This document shows positions 9,960-22,289 of a stretch of 64,000 bases of DNA, piece after piece (positions within the stretch are counted from its first letter, which is position 1; every line of letters starts with the position of its first letter). This DNA comes from Sipunculus nudus (Eukaryota; Annelida; Sipuncula; Golfingiida; Sipunculidae), in assembly GCA_026874595.1 (NCBI GenBank), contig CM049312.1:70466929-70530928 (forward strand), in the 5' to 3' direction. The position numbers and the translations under genes were made by a program. Below the pieces are notes generated by a model. That model did not search any database. It saw nothing but the letters and a program-made list of their open reading frames with translations, and was not told the DNA's origin.

Positions 9960-12900
9960 TTAATGTTATAGCATTACCCGTCTGGTTACAATTCTTGGCC
10001 CTGTGCCAGCCTTTGCATGGAAATCCTGGAAATAAACTTGCAATACAAAGCAGCGCTGAAAAGGAAGGGCATCTGGAACGACTGTAGTGTGTGACACCTG
10101 CTTATAGGGAATGTCCTGCATGGCTTATCTGACCAGCATTTGTAGGAATAACAGAAGGTTCATATCCCTTTGTATAGTGGTCTTAATCGTGTATATTCTT
10201 TACACTTTATCTGGACCTGTCATACGCTGTTGCTATTACATCACTTTTTTTATCAAGGCAGCTACTGGCTTTAAATCTGAAACATAATGTATATTCGGTT
10301 TGTTATCATAAATAAAGTGATCAACGTCTATATATTTGTCAACCATCCCCCGAGTTCTGTTTGTTCAAGTAACACCTTATCTTCAGTTAAATATTTCTTA
10401 AATGATTAATTTTGTAGCATTTTCAGGGAAGTATTGATGCTTTATAGTGATACTGCACTGCGGCGTTGGAAGAGAAGAAGATATGGAAGTATCATACTCA
10501 AAGTTAGAGATTTTCTCACATGAAAGACAAGCATACGTACTTATCTTTTTAAGAGGGCCATATGAGAAACATTCCTGGTAACCAGAGATACAATCATATT
10601 TTTATCACAGACCCAAGTATAACTATTTTAATGTCATGACACCTTGCTGCAATGTGGAAACGTGAAAGACTCCATTATGCTTCCATGAGATTAGGTAAAG
10701 GTATAAGCACGTATGTTTGTTTATTAATAGCAGCGTTGCGTCAAGACTAGAGAGTGAGTCATGATGTGATTGGCTAGGGCAAAGTGTGTCGTCAAGTCAA
10801 GGTTTAGAAATGACTTAAATTTAGCAATACGAGTTGCTTTATTCTTGTCTGGATTTTTCTTCTGCCATGTGAGATATGCCATTCTGAAATCTGCCATTCT
10901 GAAATCTAGAATATTAAGTCATTCTGAAATCTAGAATTTTTAGTCAGGTAAACATTGTTATATTCACATATTCTATAGGCACCTATTTGTCTCCCCTTTC
11001 GTGTTGATGCTGTAGAAGCGCACCTGTGCTTCCTCTTATTTGACCTTTAAGCTGAATTTTAATCAGTTATACTACTGAAAACAAACCATTTACCGGCAGA
11101 TAGGGAACCTATCAATACAGTCAATATTCCGCCATACCACTTAAATTTACCGAAATTAATATAGAGCATTGAGTAATGTCGACTATTGACGTATTCCAAA
11201 AAGCATATTTGCCCATTATCCAGCAAAACTCCAATGCAAAGTAAACAGTTTGCATTTTTTTGGTGTAATGATAAAGGCTTTTAAGAGATCACGTTGTACT
11301 TTCTCTGACTGACTTATTATAAATTTAACAAAAGGCCGAAATGTGACATATCCCGGAGGGAGGGGGGGGGGGGGCTGAGGGGTCTGATACCCGCCGCAAA
11401 TCCAGCTCCCTTGATTTGAATTAGAAATCAAAGTGAATAATATATGAGCAAGGCCACCTGTAGGGTAGCCAAGACTACCTTCACCAAGGCTTAGCAATAA
11501 AGAGAGAGAACAAGTAGATATGTAAGCCTAAGGACTTGGCAATTTACTATACAGAAACCCAACTGCACTCCAACTTCCAAGTAAACGTGATTTAAAATAT
11601 CTGCAGTGGGCTTTGCTTAACCCTTCAATGATATTAAGCCAAACAAGGCTTCTTTATTCATAATGTGAACTTCTTGGCCAGCACGATGAATTTGTATCAG
11701 ACTTATAATTTCTTGAACTATCATTGTCGCCGTGTTAAAAGATTGTGAGCAAATTCCCAAAAATATGTTGACAAATACCACTAACACATCACCTATTTCA
11801 AAAGTTACTACACATTGAAATATAGCATAGAAATAAAATCATTCAGAATGCTTCATCAAATAAAACGGTCATATTTTTAAAGCCAAATGCTTACAATGCG
11901 ATATATTATTTGTACTGGCATATTCTAGAACACAACTTGGGTAGTTAACTTAATGCAGGTACATTTGCAAATGTACATTGTACAATCAAGATTTGCTTTC
12001 AGTCAGGTGACTAAGCGTCAAAGTAAGACCAACATTGTTGCAAATTAGATAAAAGCACGAAACTTTGATGGTGGATAAAGTACATCCAGGGGCTTGATTT
12101 TAGAGGGGGTCGATAGGTGAAGTACATACTAGTTTCCTTTGAGCGCCTAAAACCTATTAGGCCCTTGCTCACCGAAATAAAAAAAAATTAAGAATAAAGT
12201 GTGAAGGGTCAGGGAAAGGAAAAATCACTTGAAATCCGATAGAATCTGGATAGGACATTGTAAATGATTTACCATATAAGAGAAAAAGCATAATACGTTC
12301 CAGTTAAAAATGTTACATAACACTTTAAGGTCACGTATTCATGACAGATCTCAAAATGGCGGTTATCAACCATGATGAAAATATGGCACAAAATATTTAA
12401 GAGAAGAGGAACATTTATTAACATACTTTCTTTGTTTAATAATTCCTGATATATTTTTTTATTATATCTGATGTTTTACGTTAGGAATTATTGATGTCTT
12501 TCATTGTAGTTGAATTTCATTTAGTACCCAGACTTTGCATATATAGTAATGTTATACGCTTAATGCCACAGGAAAATATAAACAGGATCAGTCTACCATT
12601 ATCCTGCCATGTGAGCCGGAAAATATGCGTTCTAAATTTACACGATTTAATTGCAGATGATTCAATATTTCCTTTATTTTATTTCCTTCTCTTGTTTATA
12701 TAGTGGTTTTCAAAAGTGGCTTAATAAATATGGTGTTACTTGAACATTCATTATTTAATCCAGAGACCATGTCTAGCAGAATATTAGCCAACAATTCTTA
12801 ATTTTCTTATTCCTGCATCCCATTACTTTTAACTTCCGACCTCTTTCTTTTTATTTTGGGAATGTTAAAATAAACACCATAGATATATGATACAGTTTTC

Positions 12901-13970
12901 TATATTATATACAAGCCTGCAAATTAATCGATTTTACCGGCCTTTCTAATTCCCTTAATAGGTAACAAATAACTTTATGGAATGATTTAATCGCAAACAG
13001 GATGTCTATAAATAAAGGAAAGCTTGAAAGTAAATGTCTGAATAACAAATCGACTAGTTATATTCCGAGTCGAATATATGGGTTACCTGTAACTCAAAAC
13101 ACTCTGAAAGACGCCCTATAAAGGTTCTTAGGTTTAGGAATCCAACATTGACAAACACCTCTTATCAAAAGAATGTGTAGTAAACTCAAGACAAAGCCCC
13201 TTTTCTTGATAGAAATATCGTGTTTGCTTCTACAGAACTTTAGACTTGCACTAAAATGGCGGTCTCAGCAGCATAATACAACTTTATAGCATATTACTAA
13301 GATAACTTCATAATCATAAACAATTAAAGGTAACCCATTCGACCATTTCCTCATATTTTAAAAATTTAGAATGTAAAACTTGGTCTAAACAACGCAAATT
13401 GATAACAATATATAATTACATATATTTTTAATTGAGACAAATTTATTCTAAACGAATAAAACACCCAGCTGATCTTCACAAGTCCTCAGTTACTTAATTT
13501 GTACTCAACAGGTATCCACAGTCTAAGAGTGCATAGATCTGAACAAGGCCACAAGCCAAAATTGGTCACCAGTTAAATATTATTTAGGATGTTGCTTTAT
13601 TTTACAATTCTGAGAGTTGTCTCGCTTGCCTTTATATCATGTATCGTAACTGAGATTTATTAATGCACAGTCCCTCAATGATCAAATATTTAAGCAGCTC
13701 GACAAATTGTTTCAATAACCTGTGTTCTTTGTAACTACGCAATCAGACACAGCATTTAAACAGTTGGTCTTCCTAGAACAGACGACGAGTGTATGATATG
13801 ATACACATTAAATATTTCATCAAATATATGCGACCGCCATAATTACTGTCTATACAGATGTTGCCCAGTTGAAACAAGGGTGCAGACTGCGAATGTAAAC
13901 TCAAATCATACACAGAGCTGCCAAGATCGCTCCAATACCGGTATAATCTTTATCATCCCAACAATTATGA
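9960..13970. other. No gene recognised
   Basis: About 4 kb of AT-rich spacer. Minor features are a G-run near 11365-11375 and a triplicated CATTCTGAAATCT motif at 10879-10935. The open frames of 70-93 codons (for example 11216-11497 and 12491-12703) have no recognisable content. The upstream exon and promoter expected for the CARD gene were not identified. Confidence 0.45.
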
Positions 13971-13979
13971 AGTATTGAT

Positions 13980-15720
13980 TTATATTCAAATATATATTAA
14001 TATTTCTTAAAAGCTGAGCTCCAATATTTTAACTTTAAAACATGGGGCCAATTAAAGGATGAACGGATGACATGCCCTTCTGATCTGAAGCTGGCTACAT
14101 TGAACCTTTAAACTGGTTTTGGTCATTTTTACTGCAACAGCTGTTTGTTATATTAAAAAGTGTTCCTAATATGTTTATTGATTAGATGAAAATGAAATAT
14201 AGATTCAACCGACTTTATAGTAAACTGCGTTCCCTTCATTGTTTTACAGGTCTGATAATGTTTTGTTATTCTGCTATTGTGGACTCTGGTCTGCTGAATG
14301 GGCACTTAAAGGATGGACCTGAATATACTTCTTACAAAATTTGGTGTTTTTGTTGGCTATATAACGATATTACCGTTAAGTTAGCTATTTGAACATTTGA
14401 AAATATTGTTTGTCTACAAAGCAAGAATCACGCTAACGTGACGGTTTTGCCATTATAATACATCATTAGCACATTCATTTTACCTACATTCATTATTAAA
14501 AAATAATTTTAAATGTAGCCAGACATTTTCTGCAGTGCAAAAAACATTTAGTATGAACTAGTTTTTTTATTGTAAATTAAATTTAAATATATATCAAATT
14601 CCTTGATTTAGTCCTTTCCTGTCAAACTGAAGTTATAATAAAGAAAAACAATTTCATAATAGATTAAAAATTTGGAAATTATATAAAAGTATCAGCGATG
14701 TTAGAATTTGATTGAATACTTATGTACATAGACAAGACTCGACTCTCAACTCATGACTAAACGCCACTGGAAGCTCCGTCGTATTGGAACGATCTTAATT
14801 GCTGCCATCGATAATTATACTGCAATTTATCAATTTCTTGGAAATTTTATTATTCAAAACATAAATGATACCCAACGGATGTTAAAGAACCGCCCATTAG
14901 CTTATTATTTACTCAATAAGTCCATGGATTTGCTTGTAGCCTTTTTCCTCAAGATAGATAGTATTTTGGATAAGTGTAAACAAATATTGCTTCATGAAAC
15001 ATTTTCATTATCGCATTTACCACATATTATGATTGAAATGTATTGTGCACTGATAATTAATGATCGAATTGTGGACAATTCAAAAATTGTTTTAATCACC
15101 TTGGTTCTTCGTAAATACGACTTCAAAAATAGCTTTTAAAAGAAATGGTTTCACTTGAAAAGTGTACTTATTTACTATATATATTCTATTTCCTACATAT
15201 TTTAATTATATTGGGTGTTAAATCTTTATAATCCTAACCATTATGCAATTTAATTTTTTTATTCAAAAGATATATTTCTTAATTTCTCCAATATTTTCAC
15301 TTCAGAACATGAGGTATTTAAACATACTAACAGGATACAGTTTCTTATCAATGGATGATGTGACCTGTTGACCACAAGCGAGCTACAATTATACCTAAAC
15401 ATGATTTCGTCACAATTTCTACGATAACTGATCATGATATTTCATACTAATGTTCTTATAATGTATATTGAATAATATAAAATGAGTTTTAGAGTCAATC
15501 GAGTTTACAACATTCCGTTTATTGTAAAATTTACGTTAAGTCCTGTTATTTTGAACTCGTGCCTCCTGAAAGAACCAGAAAGAGAGTTCGGGTGGCCAGA
15601 CTGATCAAGATTGACCTGTAGATACTTCATACCAAATTCAGTGCTTTTATCCGGCGTGTAACGATAATTCCGTTAAGCCACCTGACTATAATGGGTGATA
15701 GTGCTGCATATCAGAATATA
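13980..15720. repeat. Diverged direct duplication, copies about 1.28 kb apart
   Basis: The segment 13980-14450 resembles 15260-15720 in order. Both contain CAATATTTT(A/C)ACTT followed by an AACATG landmark, then a GAGTTTTAGAGTCAATCGA-like segment, then AACGATA(T)TACCGTTAAG versus AACGATAATTCCGTTAAG. The copies are strongly diverged and neither holds a recognisable gene. Confidence 0.45.
14753..15139 (+). CDS. Unassigned 128-codon open frame
   Basis: A 128-residue frame begins MTKRHWKLRRIG and continues with a mix of hydrophobic and charged stretches. I see no signal peptide, cysteine pattern or known motif. It lies between the two arms of the diverged duplication and no promoter or poly(A) signal was identified. 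It may be a chance frame or a remnant of an unrecognised element. Confidence 0.12.
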   Translation: MTKRHWKLRRIGTILIAAIDNYTAIYQFLGNFIIQNINDTQRMLKNRPLAYYLLNKSMDLLVAFFLKIDSILDKCKQILLHETFSLSHLPHIMIEMYCALIINDRIVDNSKIVLITLVLRKYDFKNSF

Positions 15721-16399
15721 TAAAGAGGTTAGTGTGGGTGTCTGGAATGAATCATCATAAATACAAGAGCAACCATATACATATGTAAAGCCAACATTAT
15801 GTATGGGTTCTGATCAACCAGAATGACCAATGAACGCTCTAAGTTTATAATTGTTGTCTAATGAATCTGGTATAAAAGTGTGCGCAGTATCAGATACCTA
15901 TCACTGCCTCAATGACAAAGTAAACATAAAGACCCCTCTTAACAATAAGTTCTGCTCAGCCCGGTACTTGCCTTATATTTACACATACGTTTGTATACAT
16001 CTTGCACAATGCTAACTGTTTCATCAGTTGGGCATATATTAGAAGTATGTTGAATTGCTTGACAGCGATAGACGTAGGGTAGAAACTATTCACACAAGCG
16101 GAACATGAATTCACTGCGCATCGAAATTTATAATCACGTCAATTGCCAGTCGATTATAGACCACTCTAAACCAAAAGGGTATCCCGTTCGATGTCGGAGG
16201 TTTTTTTTATAATCCAGGGCGGTCAATAATTTGTGTGTTTAATGGGGATATTGCAATGTTTTGGGGTTACAAGAACTATAGCCAAGAAAGCTACAAATCC
16301 AAAATCAAACCAGTATTATTCATTATTTGGGTATTGACAGTACAAGGCTAAAACTTTTAAAACTTTCATATTAATTCACTAGCCAGAAACTTCGAAGAA

Positions 16400-16830
16400 A
16401 TTGATGACCTCCTTGCCGCGTATTTGCGAAATAGAGTATCTGTGAAACTGAACTGGAAGGTATCTGTGTTTTACCTGTTTGTTGGATATGCGTGAACAGG
16501 GGTCAGGTTCTAGAAGGTAAATTATTTCGTCAGTTACCCGCTCTTAGTCATTGTTACCTTCAACTCTTGTTTTGTTATAGTTTGAAATACACAATTAATC
16601 TGATTTTTTAAATCCGATTTATTCTTCATATTGTGTTAATAATAACATAAATATATTCTTCAAGATTCGCATATATAATGATATAAGTCAATGGCATTGG
16701 TCAACTGTCTCACAATATTGGTTGATCAGTTAGCCATTGCAATTTAGTACGTAATAAAACAAAAATCATGAAGGTAACAGCATATAACAGCTCTCTGCAG
16801 TTTGGTTCGCACATATAACTTTAATTGTGA
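16400..16830. repeat. Dispersed repeat, copy 1 (pair with 30.73-31.15 kb)
   Basis: Shared landmarks in the same order and orientation are AAGGTAAA(A)TTATTTC followed by GTTACCC, then CTTCAAGATT followed by GATGATAT-like sequence, then a CACAATATTGGTTGATCA-like segment, then GATAACAG/GGTAACAG. The copies are roughly 430 bp long and clearly diverged. Confidence 0.5.
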
Positions 16831-16839
16831 CAAAATTTA

Positions 16840-17880
16840 TACAAAAGTACCAGTGCCATATAGTAAATATTCTTTTTATAGAATATTTTAAGATATTGTA
16901 GAGGTCTTTTTTTTCTGATTTTTTCTGATGTAATAACAATTCGTCATTAAGAGATTATATTTGTCTTAATGTACAATTTTTATTACAATGTACTATTCAG
17001 TAGTTTCAACGGATATGCATATCCACCGTAGTGCTATTAATTATGTATTATTATGTTCTCAGGGGAACTCGGTATGCACTTTAATCTATTTGAATTTACT
17101 CTTTGTGTAAGCTTTCGCTGCAATGTATGTATTTTGTAGGAAGCTATACACTAATATCTGCCTCCATTGTAACTGTATTCAATCCTGATTGTATGATATG
17201 TAAAGCGAAGCCGCCACGGTGAATTACCTCTCGGTCTATACAACTACCAGTGGCCTAGGAAACCCTCTAATGCTCTATCGTGTCGAAGGGCATGATTATG
17301 CTAATTGCCTGAAACGGCCCCACAATGTTTAATGTTACACATGGAAATTTCTTTTAATTTGTATTATAATGAGCTTCCGTTCAAGATCCTGATTGGACAA
17401 CTCCATGTCATTGAGAGATGTATGTATGTTTCGTGTATTCGAGCCAGAGAAAGACTGGGACTTGAACTGAGCGCAAGCAATTTCAACCCAGCTCGAGTTA
17501 TATAAATAAACCACGTATTGCTGTAACCTGCTGATGTGTATTTCCTTGGGATCTTACAATATGAGCATAGATCTTGCGGTCGTGCTTTCTGGAGACAGCG
17601 GTTCAAGCTTAAGGCGCGTAGGTAAGAACCCTCTAGAACGCACACGCGCTGGCATCGTCAATCATCTTAGGGCCTAGAATATTGTCAAGTTATTCCTAGC
17701 AAGGAGACACTGAGCGCATTGTCTTTAGACATGACCTCTGTATATTAAAGCTGGCATATACAGTATAAGCCTATGTTACACTATCATCAAGGGCGTCAGT
17801 ACAGGGGGTAGGTAAATATTGCCCGACCACATTCAATAATAAATGTAATAATCCTATCTGCTATTCAGAGAGTAAGTTTC
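16840..17880. other. No gene recognised
   Basis: Open frames on both strands around 17305-17645 overlap each other, lack domains and have no splice support. I see nothing else. Confidence 0.45.
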
Positions 17881-17887
17881 ATAAGCC

Positions 17888-17977
17888 CATAATAATAATA
17901 ATAATAATAATATGATAATAATAATGTTATAAACTATACCTGGTTGTTATAGCTAAAATATAATAAGGTTCAATTAC

Positions 17978-18005
<28 letters not shown>
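17888..18005. repeat. (ATA)n and (TA)n microsatellites
   Basis: An imperfect ATA run covers about 17888-17928 and a pure TA run about 17980-18004. Confidence 0.9.
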
Positions 18006-18008
<3 letters not shown>

Positions 18009-18850
18009 TAATAGAAATTAAATATTATTATAGGTTTATAAAAAGTTGCTAAAACATACCCCTATGAGTTATCACCCATCCTTGAAGATAAATTGATGCC
18101 AACGACTATTCATAACGTTACAGAAAAAAAATTTCATCGCGTTGTTTGGGACATCACTACCGTTTTCTTCTCGGGGCAAGATTAGTGCATTTAAGGTGAC
18201 CCAGTATAAGAGTTTATTGACCTTGCGCGATCCAGCCTATCGTCTCGCATCGTATCACGTCGGTTGAGCATGAAGAGAGTCGCGATTAGTTATAATAATT
18301 ATTTCCACAATCCATGTAACATGAATAAGTTTACATTTTACTTTAATAAAATGCATGGCGTCTCCGGTTAAAACATAGATACACTGTCCTCACAGCAAAA
18401 GGATAATATTTTAGGCCTATAACTGGCAGGAACACCTTGATTTTATTCCAAAGATTTACACCTATCAGATAGAGGATAAAATAGTAAGACTGCAGGAATA
18501 GCGTGTATGGTATACACGCCGTAATATCAAATTCAGTTTTATTTGTTACACCTTTATCATCCAGAAAATGTTACCCTGGTGCAGACAGGGATGCAGAGTC
18601 GTAGCTTTCAGACATACCTAATTACTTTATCTGAAATCTGGCAGATAATTGCATTAAAATTTTCAATGTTAATTGTAGAATAACATCTCCACCATAAATT
18701 TTTATTATACGGAATATCAGCAACGAATAACCTAGAGAGGCTCTTAACGAACGAACGGTAAATTTATAGCCCTTTTTTTGTCATGTCATATTTTAAAGGA
18801 AATTTAAGACTCGCACAGATTTAATACCCGTTGGAAAAATCAAATAACAA

Positions 18851-18972
18851 AGTATATATATATATATTTATATCAAACTACGCTCTTCCTATGGTTCAGA
18901 CATTACTTTTCACTTTTTGACTAAACTAATAATCCTAAAAGATAAGCTGCATTAAGCCATATATATATATGT

Positions 18973-19019
<47 letters not shown>

Positions 19020-19035
19020 CATACATATATATTAC
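18851..19035. repeat. (TA)n microsatellites
   Basis: A short TA run lies at about 18851-18870. A longer interrupted one lies at about 18958-19031, with TATAAATATA interruptions. Confidence 0.9.
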
Positions 19036-19039
19036 AGTG

Positions 19040-20100
19040 AAATATAATTCTCGATTGTAAATCGGCAAATATGTCCCTTCATTCCCAAATATAAAAGAAA
19101 AATGTTACCTGTATATTTCGGTATATGAGACACTCTTGAGCTTCGGGTCAGTCGTCAGTTTGCCTCCTCGGATGTTTAAGCTGCGGTGTGAACTCTATGT
19201 AAGCGTGCACTGTGTGTGAGTGTACATGGGTGCGTGCGGAAAGGTATGAGTCTCTCGAAGATGCAAGTTTCACGGATAATGATTGATTTAAGAGACCGTT
19301 GCACTTACCTAGATGTACAGATGTACATGTTAAATTTGTTGTCAATTATTGGCAAAATTATTTATTTTTGTTTTTGTCATCCATGTTTTCCAAGAGAGTT
19401 TGAATTTAAAAGCTGGACAAAAGTCTGATGTCCATGACTATCAAATAAGACATTTAGGTTTTTAAAACCTATCGAAAGATGTATATTGATTATGGCAATT
19501 TTTAGCTGCAGTTAAGCAAGCCAGCTTAGAAAAAAAGGTAAACCAGGATGCAGGAAATTTTATTAATTTTTACACGATGGATAAAAAAGTGTTCTATTGA
19601 TAAATATAAAATAATTATGGTTTATTGTTAATCTTGAACATAATGAATATACGAATGATTGTTAGTTTCTTCTTATGTTTTATTTTTATATTCATTGTTA
19701 GTTAAAATAAAATACAGCGTACAGTTGTATCGTCACAACTTTGTTTTGTAGCCCCTTTGACTGCAGCTATAGATTAGTCAGCTGTATATTAATTAAACAT
19801 CAGTTGGTTCTAATTTAAATATAGTAATTTACTAAACTCTATATTTGGAGTATTTGGGGCAACAACGCCCTGATAACTGTGTAGTTTCCGCCGTTGACAT
19901 CGGTTTGTCAGTAAGATAGGGAGAATGAAAGACAGAAAGTGGCACAATAAGGTGTGGAAGAAAGAAACAGAAATTGAAGATAGGAAAAAACAAATAATTA
20001 AAATAAGGTACAGATGCATGAGGGGGAAGAGGTGCTGATGAAGGGACCAAGAAAAAGAAAAGATAAAGGGAAAGATAAACGACAAACGGTAACTGGAAAA
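19040..20100. other. No gene recognised
   Basis: AT-rich spacer before the polypurine block. Short overlapping frames at 19148-19428 on both strands show no family signature. Confidence 0.45.
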
Positions 20101-20120
20101 TACAGACAGGCAAAATATGA

Positions 20121-20170
<50 letters not shown>

Positions 20171-21190
20171 TCGAAGGACAAAAACTGGTCACGAGAGATG
20201 GAAAGGGGTGAAATGATGAAAGAAAGAGACAGAAACGCGCGGGGGGGGGGGGAGAAGGAAGAAGGAATGAGAGAAATGAAGGGAGGAGTAAAGGAAGGTG
20301 TCAGGGAGTAAAGGGAGAGGTGAATGTGTGACGGAAGGTTTGGCGATTAAATGAATAGTAATGTGAGTGCAGGAAGGAGTGAAAGGAATGAACGAAGAAA
20401 GGAGTAATGAAACAAAAATATAAATAGGAGAGCATGAGAGAGAGAGAGAAGAAATGAAGATACACAGAGGGCAAGGATAAAATAAAATTACATAGAATGA
20501 AGGTGAAGGAAGGGGTGAGGGATGGAGAGAAGGACAGATGAAAGGGAGGAAAGAAGAGCTAGGTAAAGGGATTTAAGAAGACGAGAAGAAAGAAAGAGTG
20601 GGACGAGATAGAAGACAAAATGGGTAGATAACTATGAAAATTAGAGAGAAAATTGAGGAAGGAATGAATTAAAAAAGACTGAAGGAATAACGAGTGATGG
20701 ACGGATTGAGTTAGTGAAGGAGTGAACGAAAGAAGAGAAGGAGGAAGAGATAAAGAGAAGGATGAGTGAAGGAAGGAAGGGGTCAAGGGAAGAACCAGAG
20801 ATTGATGAAACAAAAGAATGCTGGAAAGGATATCGAAAGTTATATAGAGAGAAAGTGAAGGAGGAAGTGAAGGAACGAGTGAAGGAGTGAACAGTTTTGT
20901 GAAAAAAAGAGACGGGCACCAAGGGGGCAAGTAAAGCAGGATGGAAAGAAGTTGGAAGGAAAGAAGGTGGGTGTGAATTTGGGAGTGAATGAAGGAAGGA
21001 GTGAAGAAAGGAATGCGTGATGGAGCGTGAAAGGAAGCACGAAGGAAGGAAGTGATGAAGGAATAACGAACGGAAAAGGAGATCATGGGAAAAGATAGAA
21101 AAACTGAGACTGAAGTGATAAAGACATAAAGAGGGCAAATGACATTGTGAATTAGATAAGGGTAATGTAAGGGAAGGAGAAAGAGAAAGG
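20101..21190. repeat. Polypurine (GA/GAAGGA) low-complexity block
   Basis: The plus strand is almost entirely purine over about 1.1 kb. It includes an uninterrupted (GA)n at about 20124-20167, a G-run at 20239-20250, and many GAAGGA and GTGAAGGAAGGA-type words. The long minus-strand frames here (up to 256 codons at 20559-21329, Ser/Phe/Leu-rich) are the expected translation of polypyrimidine and are not genes. Confidence 0.9.
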
Positions 21191-21387
21191 AAATTCCTTC
21201 TTTCTTTCTTTCTTTCTTATCCACACACAATCTATATATGACCCTCCGTCTCTCTTTTTTCCCAGTCATTCTTATGATATATATATATATATATATCTCT
21301 CTCTCAGATTCTCTCTGTCTCTCAATCAATTAATCATTCCTCCATTTTCTTTCTCCTACAGAAACTAGCACCCCACCTCTATATCTT

Positions 21388-21428
<41 letters not shown>

Positions 21429-22235
21429 GAATCGGAATCTCTCTTTTCTCAGTTTCTTCCTTTTTCTCTTAATCATTCTCGTTCTCTCTCTCACTATCAA
21501 ACTCTCTGTCTCAGTCTCTCTTTTTCTCAATAATTATCAGTCTCACTCTCTCACTCTGTTACTCTCTCACTCTGTGTGTGTGTCTCTCTTTCGAACAATC
21601 ATCCATTCATTCATTCTCTCTCTCATAAATACTATCTAGCATCCTCTTTGTCTCACTTTAGAGAGAGAGAGACAGAGAGAGAGAGAGAGACTCATTCATT
21701 CATTCATTCATTCATTCACATTAACACACCATCCGTATGATCCTCTCTCTCTCTCTCTGTCTCTCTCTCAGTGTGTCTCCCCCTCTCTCTCTTTATAGTC
21801 CTCTTTCAATCATTATCATTCTCATTCTCTCTCTCACTCTCTCTCTTTTTGATCTATTATCATTCTAATGTTCTCTGTCTCTCACTGTCTCTCTGTGTCT
21901 CTCTCTTAAATTCTCTCTTTCTCTCAATGAATCAATCATTCTTTCTCTCTCTCATACATAATCTGTAGCACCCTCATCCTGTCTCTGTCTCTCTTTCTCT
22001 CTCTTTCTCTATCTTTCGCTCAATCTTTTGCTCATTCATTCTCTTTCTCATGTACACATCACCATACCTCTCCCTCCTCTCTCTCTTTCTCTCTCTCTCT
22101 CTCTGACAGAATTTTCCTTTCATTCAACCATTCATTCATTCATTCATTCATACTCGAACTATATCTCATATCTATAAATATTTCTATCTTTTTCTTTCTT
22201 TTTCTCTTTTTCTCTCTCTCTCTCATGATTATAAA
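21191..22235. repeat. Polypyrimidine (CT/TTTC/ATTC) low-complexity block
   Basis: At about 21190 the plus strand switches from purine to pyrimidine. TTTC repeats come first, then about 1 kb of CT runs, with CATT/ATTC tetranucleotides (for example 21691-21715 and 22126-22150), a TA run at 21272-21295 and one short purine GA island at 21660-21690. Confidence 0.9.
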
Positions 22236-22289
22236 TATTGTAATCTAAATATAAGGGAACTCCGAACAATGATCCGCACGTTATCGGTT

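Noticed and set aside
20559-21329. 256-codon minus-strand open frame, the longest in the window
   Set aside because: It is translated polypyrimidine DNA, almost only Ser, Phe, Leu, Pro and His, with parallel open frames in other phases; no domain or gene structure.
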